DNA of 64,000 bases from Streptomyces ortus (GTDB lineage: Bacteria; Actinomycetota; Actinomycetes; Streptomycetales; Streptomycetaceae). Positions 59,786 through 64,000 of the stretch are shown here, one piece after another (position 1 is the stretch's first letter; every line of letters starts with the position of its first letter). The notes below the pieces were generated by a model, which was not told the DNA's origin, made no database searches, and saw nothing but the letters and a program-made list of their open reading frames with translations. The stretch spans positions 3,564,118 to 3,628,117 of the forward strand of contig NZ_JAIFZO010000002.1 of the NCBI RefSeq assembly GCF_026341275.1. The letters run 5' to 3'. The position numbers and the translations under genes are program-made.

Positions 59786-60898
59786 GTGCGGGAGCCGGTC
59801 GATCGCAGGCGTCAGCGCATTCTCGCGGCGGTCCAGGCCCGTGGGGCCGCGCGGGTACGGGACCTCGCCGACGAGTTGCAGGTCTCGGTGGTGACGGTGC
59901 GCCGGGACGTGGAGGAGCTGACGCGCGAGGGCATGCTGCGCCGCGGACACGGTGTCGTCCGTTCGACGCTGCCCGCACAGGAGATCCCCGCGAACGACCT
60001 GGCCCACGGCGACCGGGTGGCCGTCGTGGTGCCGGAACGCCACTCGTACCTGACCGAGACCCTGCACGGCGCCCGTACAGCGCTGGAGGAGGCGGGGATG
60101 CGCATGGCCCTGCACATCGCCCCCCAGGTGGCCGGCGCCGAACGCCCTTTGGTGGAGCGGGCGTTGGCGGACGGCGCCCGCGGTCTGCTGCTCGCGCCCC
60201 GCTGGCACACCCTGGCGGCGGAGCTGGCCGACCACGACTGGCTGGCCGCGCTGGAGGTGCCCACGGTGCTGATGGAGCGCAGGCCGCGGCGGGGCAGCGT
60301 GGCGCATGCCCTGGACTCGGTGTGCACGGATCACTGGTTCGGCGCGCACCTCGCGGTGGAGCACCTGGTGGGACTGGGCCATCGCCGGATCGTGTTCGCG
60401 ACGCGCGAGGACAGTCCGACGGCGCGCACCCTGCGGGCCGCCTTCACCGGCATCGCCGGGGCACATCCGCTGCTGGAGGAGTGGGCGTGGGCGCTGATCT
60501 CGGAGCAGGCGGGGCGCGAGGGACCGTACACGGCGGAGGAGACGGCGGAGTTGCCGGGTCTGCTGCGCCGGACGCGCGCGACCGCGATCGTGCTGCACAG
60601 CGACGTGGACGCGCTGATGGTGGTGCAGCGGCTGGCGGACGACGGGATACGGGTGCCCGAGGACTGTTCGGTCGTGGCGTACGACGACGTGGTGGCGGCG
60701 CTGGGCACGTCCCCCCTGACCGCCGTGTCCCCGCCCAAGGCGGAGGTCGGCCGGGCCGCCGCCGAGTTGTTGACGCAGCGTCTGCGGGAGGGCGGACGGG
60801 AGCCCGCGCGCCGCGTCGAGCTGCTCCCGCGGCTGATGGTGCGCGGCTCCACCCGGCGGGCCGACGGCCCGGCCGGGATCACCTCCCCCTCACAATGA
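59786..60898 (+). CDS. DeoR-type HTH fused to LacI-type sugar-binding domain
   Basis: 370 aa. The N-terminal 60 residues are a DeoR-type helix-turn-helix (RVRDLADELQVSVVTVRRDV), but the rest is a LacI/periplasmic-binding-protein-like ligand domain (about 78-350; LVGLGHRRIVFATREDSPTA, VVAYDDVVAALGTSPLTAVS). The start is the GTG at 59786 after GGGGTGGAG. It presumably senses a sugar and controls the ABC importer encoded next; a matching motif is found before both genes. Confidence 0.87.
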   Translation: MREPVDRRRQRILAAVQARGAARVRDLADELQVSVVTVRRDVEELTREGMLRRGHGVVRSTLPAQEIPANDLAHGDRVAVVVPERHSYLTETLHGARTALEEAGMRMALHIAPQVAGAERPLVERALADGARGLLLAPRWHTLAAELADHDWLAALEVPTVLMERRPRRGSVAHALDSVCTDHWFGAHLAVEHLVGLGHRRIVFATREDSPTARTLRAAFTGIAGAHPLLEEWAWALISEQAGREGPYTAEETAELPGLLRRTRATAIVLHSDVDALMVVQRLADDGIRVPEDCSVVAYDDVVAALGTSPLTAVSPPKAEVGRAAAELLTQRLREGGREPARRVELLPRLMVRGSTRRADGPAGITSPSQ

Positions 60899-60913
60899 GC
60901 GTTTGAGCGTTTT
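60896..60913. promoter_or_regulatory. Direct-repeat operator before the importer operon
   Basis: TGAGCGTTTGAGCGTTTT holds two direct copies of GAGCGTTT, in an AT-rich stretch about 115 bases before the binding-protein gene. The same CGTTTGAGCG word occurs upstream of the regulator gene. Confidence 0.6.
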
Positions 60914-61025
60914 ATTTTCTTCTGATCGCTCTATTGACCGTTTGGGTCGGGAGCGATGAGGATTCCCGTGTCCCGAACAGTCGTGTCCGCAGGGACGTGG
61001 ACACGCAGGAGCCGCGGGAGGCGCC

Positions 61026-62357
61026 ATGCCCGGACGACCCGATCGTCGTTCCGTGCTCGCCGCGATGGCCGCCGTACCGCTGACAGGAGCCGTAAGCGCC
61101 TGCAGCGGAGACAACGGAGCCTCGTCGGCCGGCACGGGACGCACCACACGCATCACCTTCTGGTCCGCACTGCGCGGCAGCCAGGAAGTGGTCGACGCCT
61201 TCAACCGCACACACACGAGCGTGCAGGTCGACTTCCAGCAGATCCCGTCCGGCGGGCAGGGCGGCTACGCCAAGCTCAGCAACGCCGCCCGCGCGGGCAA
61301 CGCGCCCGACATCGCGACCATCGAGTATCCACAGGTGCCGGGGTTCGCCATCGACGGGGTCGCCCGGGACATCACCGATCTCGTCAGTGACTCCCTGCGC
61401 CGCAAACTGCTGCCGCAGGCGCTCGCCCAGACCACCTTCGAGAAGCGGGTGTTCAGCGTTCCGCTGGACGTCGAGCCGATGGTGATGCACTACCGCACCG
61501 ATCTCTTCGACGGATACGGCCTCCAAGTGGCGCGCACCTGGGACGAGTTCGCGGAGCAGGCGCGCACCGTGCGCCGCAAGGCGGCCGGCCGGCGGCTCGT
61601 GCTGTTCCCGACGGACGGGATGACCCAGTTCGCCGCCTACGCCTGGCAGGCCGGCGCCCAGTGGTTCGACACCTCGAAGGGCGCCTGGAACGTCTCCCTG
61701 GCCGACGCACCCTCCCGGCGCGTCGCCGCGTACTGGCAGCGGCTCATCGACCGGGACGACGTGTTCGTGAACGCCGTCGAGAGCCGCCAGTCCGACGCGC
61801 AGATCGGCAACGGACTGGTCCTCACCCGGCTCAGCGGCGCCTGGGACGCGGGCGCGCAGATGAACGCGCGGCCCGGCCAGAAGGGCCTGTGGCGGATCGC
61901 CCCGCTCCCCCAGTGGGACACCGGCAGCCCCGCCGTCGGCACGCACGGCGGGTCGACGTTCGCCATCACCAAGGACAGCCGCAGACCCGAGGCGGCGATG
62001 GAGTTCATCGAATGGCAGGTCTCCCATCCCGACGCCCTGCGCGCCCGCCTCTCCAGCGGCAACAGCAGTCAGTACCCGGCCGCTCCCGGCCTGGTCGCCG
62101 TCGGCCGCAAGGCCTTCGACCGGTCCTACTACGGCGGACAGGACATCTACCGACTGTACGAACAGGAAGCGGAGAAGATCGGCGAGGGCTGGCTGTGGGG
62201 ACCACGGATGAGCGCCACCCAGCGGGTCATGCAGGACTCCTTCGCCCGTGTCGGCGGCGGCCAGGGCTCGCTGACCGGATCCCTGCGCGCCGCACAGGAG
62301 GGCACCATGCCCGACCTCAAGGCCCTGGGCCTGTCCACCACCCAGCGCTCCTCCTAG
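61026..62357 (+). CDS. ABC transporter sugar-binding lipoprotein
   Basis: 443 aa family 1 solute-binding protein. Twin-arginine start (DRRSVLAAM) and lipobox VSAC with Cys26. The mature part carries the usual sugar-binding-protein features (ITFWSALRGSQEVVDAFN, PLDVEPMVMHYRTDLFDGYG). It is the surface receptor of the second importer. The ATG follows GGGAGGCGCC. It is probably controlled by the upstream DeoR/LacI-type regulator. The ligand is unknown. Confidence 0.9.
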   Translation: MPGRPDRRSVLAAMAAVPLTGAVSACSGDNGASSAGTGRTTRITFWSALRGSQEVVDAFNRTHTSVQVDFQQIPSGGQGGYAKLSNAARAGNAPDIATIEYPQVPGFAIDGVARDITDLVSDSLRRKLLPQALAQTTFEKRVFSVPLDVEPMVMHYRTDLFDGYGLQVARTWDEFAEQARTVRRKAAGRRLVLFPTDGMTQFAAYAWQAGAQWFDTSKGAWNVSLADAPSRRVAAYWQRLIDRDDVFVNAVESRQSDAQIGNGLVLTRLSGAWDAGAQMNARPGQKGLWRIAPLPQWDTGSPAVGTHGGSTFAITKDSRRPEAAMEFIEWQVSHPDALRARLSSGNSSQYPAAPGLVAVGRKAFDRSYYGGQDIYRLYEQEAEKIGEGWLWGPRMSATQRVMQDSFARVGGGQGSLTGSLRAAQEGTMPDLKALGLSTTQRSS

Positions 62358-62391
62358 GAGCCTGTGCCGACGAGAAGGCAGGTGACACCGC

Positions 62392-63378
62392 ATGACCACC
62401 ACCGCTCAGCCCCGGGTGCCGACCGACGCGTCCCGCGCCGGCGACCCGGCCCGCTCCGCCGCGGACAGGCGCGCCCGCCGCACCGCAGGCCGCCGCCGGT
62501 CCGGCGCGGTCGTCGTCCTCATGGGGCCGTTCTTCGTCCTGCTGACGACCGTCTTCCTCATCCCCGTCGGCACGGCCGTCTACCTCAGCTTCTTCAGCGA
62601 CGACCAGCCGGGGCTCGGCTTCGGCCCCGAGAACACCGTCTTCGTCGGACTGCGCAGTTACGCCGCCGTCCTGACCGACCCCACCTTCCTCGGCGGACTC
62701 GGCACGGTCGCGCTCTACTGCCTGATCTACATCCCGCTCATGGTCGTCGGGGCGCTGGCCCTGGCCCTGCTCCTGGACTCCGGGGTGGTGCGGCTGCGCG
62801 CCTTCGCGCAACTGGGCCTGTTCCTCCCGCACGCCGTGCCCGGCATCATCGCCGCACTGATCTGGCTGTACCTGTACACCCCGGGCATCAGCCCGATCAT
62901 CGACCTCTTCGCCCGCGCGGACATCACGATCGACTTCCTCGGCATCCACGCCGTCGTCCCGTCCATCGTGAACATCGCCCTGTGGAGCAACCTCGGCTAC
63001 AACATGGTGGTCTTCTACGCCGCCCTGCAGGCCGTGCCCCGCGAGGTGATCGAGGCGTCCGTGGTCGACGGCGCCGGACCCGTGCGCGCGGCGCTCCAGG
63101 TCAAGACACCGCTGGTACGCGCCTCGATCGTGATGGTGGCGATCTTCACCCTGATCTGGGCGCTGCAGCTCTTCACCGAGCCGATGCTGCTCAGCCAGTC
63201 CTCCCCGATGATCAGCTCCCGCTTCTCACCGAGCATGTACATCTACGACGCGGCCTTCACCCGCAACAACTACAGCCTGGCGGCGGCCGCCTCGGTGGTC
63301 CTGCTGGTGTGCACGATCGCGCTGTCCTACGGCGTCACCCGCTTCACCAGCCGTGCCGACGCCGAGGAGGCCCGATGA
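62392..63378 (+). CDS. Sugar ABC transporter permease (MalF type)
   Basis: 328 aa, with six or so membrane segments starting near residue 42 (VVVLMGPFFVLLTTVFLIPV) and the EAA loop EASVVDGAGPVRAALQVKTP. The stop overlaps the next start (ATGA). There is no ATPase gene in the visible part of the operon. Confidence 0.92.
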   Translation: MTTTAQPRVPTDASRAGDPARSAADRRARRTAGRRRSGAVVVLMGPFFVLLTTVFLIPVGTAVYLSFFSDDQPGLGFGPENTVFVGLRSYAAVLTDPTFLGGLGTVALYCLIYIPLMVVGALALALLLDSGVVRLRAFAQLGLFLPHAVPGIIAALIWLYLYTPGISPIIDLFARADITIDFLGIHAVVPSIVNIALWSNLGYNMVVFYAALQAVPREVIEASVVDGAGPVRAALQVKTPLVRASIVMVAIFTLIWALQLFTEPMLLSQSSPMISSRFSPSMYIYDAAFTRNNYSLAAAASVVLLVCTIALSYGVTRFTSRADAEEAR

Positions 63379-64000
63379 GCACCACCGACAGTTCCCTGCT
63401 GCGCCCTCGTCTGCTGGGGCGGGCCACGGTCAACGTGGTCGTGGCGGTCTCCGTCCTCTACACCCTGCTGCCCGTCCTGTGGCTGGTGCTGGCCGCCGCG
63501 AAGGACCGGGACGCCCTGTTCAGCAGCGACCTGCTCTCCACGAGCGGCTTCTCCCCCGTACGCAACCTGCAGGACCTGTTCGCCATGGACGGCGGGCTGT
63601 ACGGCCGCTGGTACCTCAACAGCCTGCTGTACGCGGTCCTCGGCGCCGCGGTCGGCGCGCTGCTGAGCGTGGCCTGCGGGTACGCCTTCGACAAGTACCG
63701 CTTCCCGCACAAGGAGAAGCTGTTCGGTCTGGTCCTCGCGGCGGTCATGGTGCCGCAGACGGTCCTCGCGCTCCCCCTGTATCTGATGGCCTCCGAGGCC
63801 GGGCTCGTCAACACCTTCTGGGCCGTGTTCATCCCGGTGCTGTTCAACCCGTTCGGCGTCTATCTCGGCCGTATCTTCAGCCGGGGTTACGTGCCCGACG
63901 AGGTGCTGGAGGCCGCGCGGGTGGACGGGGCGGGAGAACTCACCACGTACGTCCGGGTCAGCCTGCGGATGCTCGGCCCCGGCCTGATCACCGTCTTCCT
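63375..64000 (+). CDS. Sugar ABC transporter permease (MalG type), cut by window edge
   Basis: The first ~208 residues are in the window; the 3' end lies beyond it. The EAA loop EAARVDGAGELTTYVRVSLR is present near the end of the visible part. The ATG overlaps the stop of the previous permease. With the preceding two genes it forms the second sugar importer. Confidence 0.92.
   Translation, partial: MSTTDSSLLRPRLLGRATVNVVVAVSVLYTLLPVLWLVLAAAKDRDALFSSDLLSTSGFSPVRNLQDLFAMDGGLYGRWYLNSLLYAVLGAAVGALLSVACGYAFDKYRFPHKEKLFGLVLAAVMVPQTVLALPLYLMASEAGLVNTFWAVFIPVLFNPFGVYLGRIFSRGYVPDEVLEAARVDGAGELTTYVRVSLRMLGPGLITVF

Overview
The window looks like a stretch of a Streptomyces (or close actinomycete) chromosome. 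Base composition is very GC-rich, third codon positions are almost all G or C, GTG and TTG starts are common, and Tat/lipoprotein signal peptides, a SARP regulator and many secreted glycoside hydrolases are present. No tRNA, rRNA, insertion sequence, prophage or CRISPR array was seen.

Layout. (1) 95-7705: a mannan/mannoside module: an ABC sugar importer without an ATPase, a secreted GH76 alpha-1,6-mannanase and a GH38 alpha-mannosidase. (2) 7757-13228: single genes, including an iron-box-controlled siderophore-interacting reductase, a DenD-like dehydrogenase, an SDR, two small unknown proteins, a 51-residue membrane peptide, and an ECF-type sigma factor coupled to an unknown partner. (3) 13960-19237: a secreted alpha/beta hydrolase, a divergent IMPase-like/LysR pair, an unknown 386-residue protein and a GNAT acetyltransferase. 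(4) 19266-23172: a secreted FG-GAP protein and a DUF4157 (eCIS core domain) protein with an unassigned C-terminus. (5) 23272-27971: a thioredoxin-reductase-like flavoprotein divergent from an AraC regulator, a cupin, a glycosyltransferase and a nucleotidyltransferase. (6) 28045-35527: a secreted GH81 beta-1,3-glucanase, an EEP-family phosphodiesterase and a PA14-GH2-LamG hydrolase; both hydrolase genes are preceded by perfect palindromic operators. (7) 36285-38813: a likely three-gene operon with a GGPP-synthase-like prenyltransferase and an MpaB/Lcp-like haem oxygenase. (8) 38840-54651: a large SARP-NB-ARC-TPR regulator divergent from a two-gene Tc (ABC) toxin locus. (9) 54746-59698: a reductase/TetR pair with two operators, and a GH30-ricin-lectin glucanase divergent from a second TetR with its own operator. 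(10) 59786 to the end: a DeoR/LacI-type chimeric regulator and a second sugar ABC importer, cut by the window edge.

The most striking content is the Tc toxin locus. The first gene (2421 aa) is a fused TcB-TcC: SpvB/VCBS repeats, TcdB middle domains, an Rhs cage and a roughly 280-residue payload carrying HEIGHLYGLDD, a metzincin-type zinc protease motif. The second gene (1771 aa) is a short TcA: the neuraminidase-like region, coiled-coil channel and TcB-binding domain are recognisable, but the N-terminus is Ig-like instead of the usual VRP1/helical region. The intergenic region shared with the SARP gene carries two CGACAAC heptamers 11 bp apart, the geometry SARP proteins recognise. No secretion signal or lysis gene is evident.

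The hydrolases (GH76, GH38, GH81, GH30) together target alpha-mannan, beta-1,3- and beta-1,6-glucan, the polymers of fungal cell walls. With the toxin this suggests, as inference only, an organism that attacks or feeds on eukaryotes (fungi or invertebrates).
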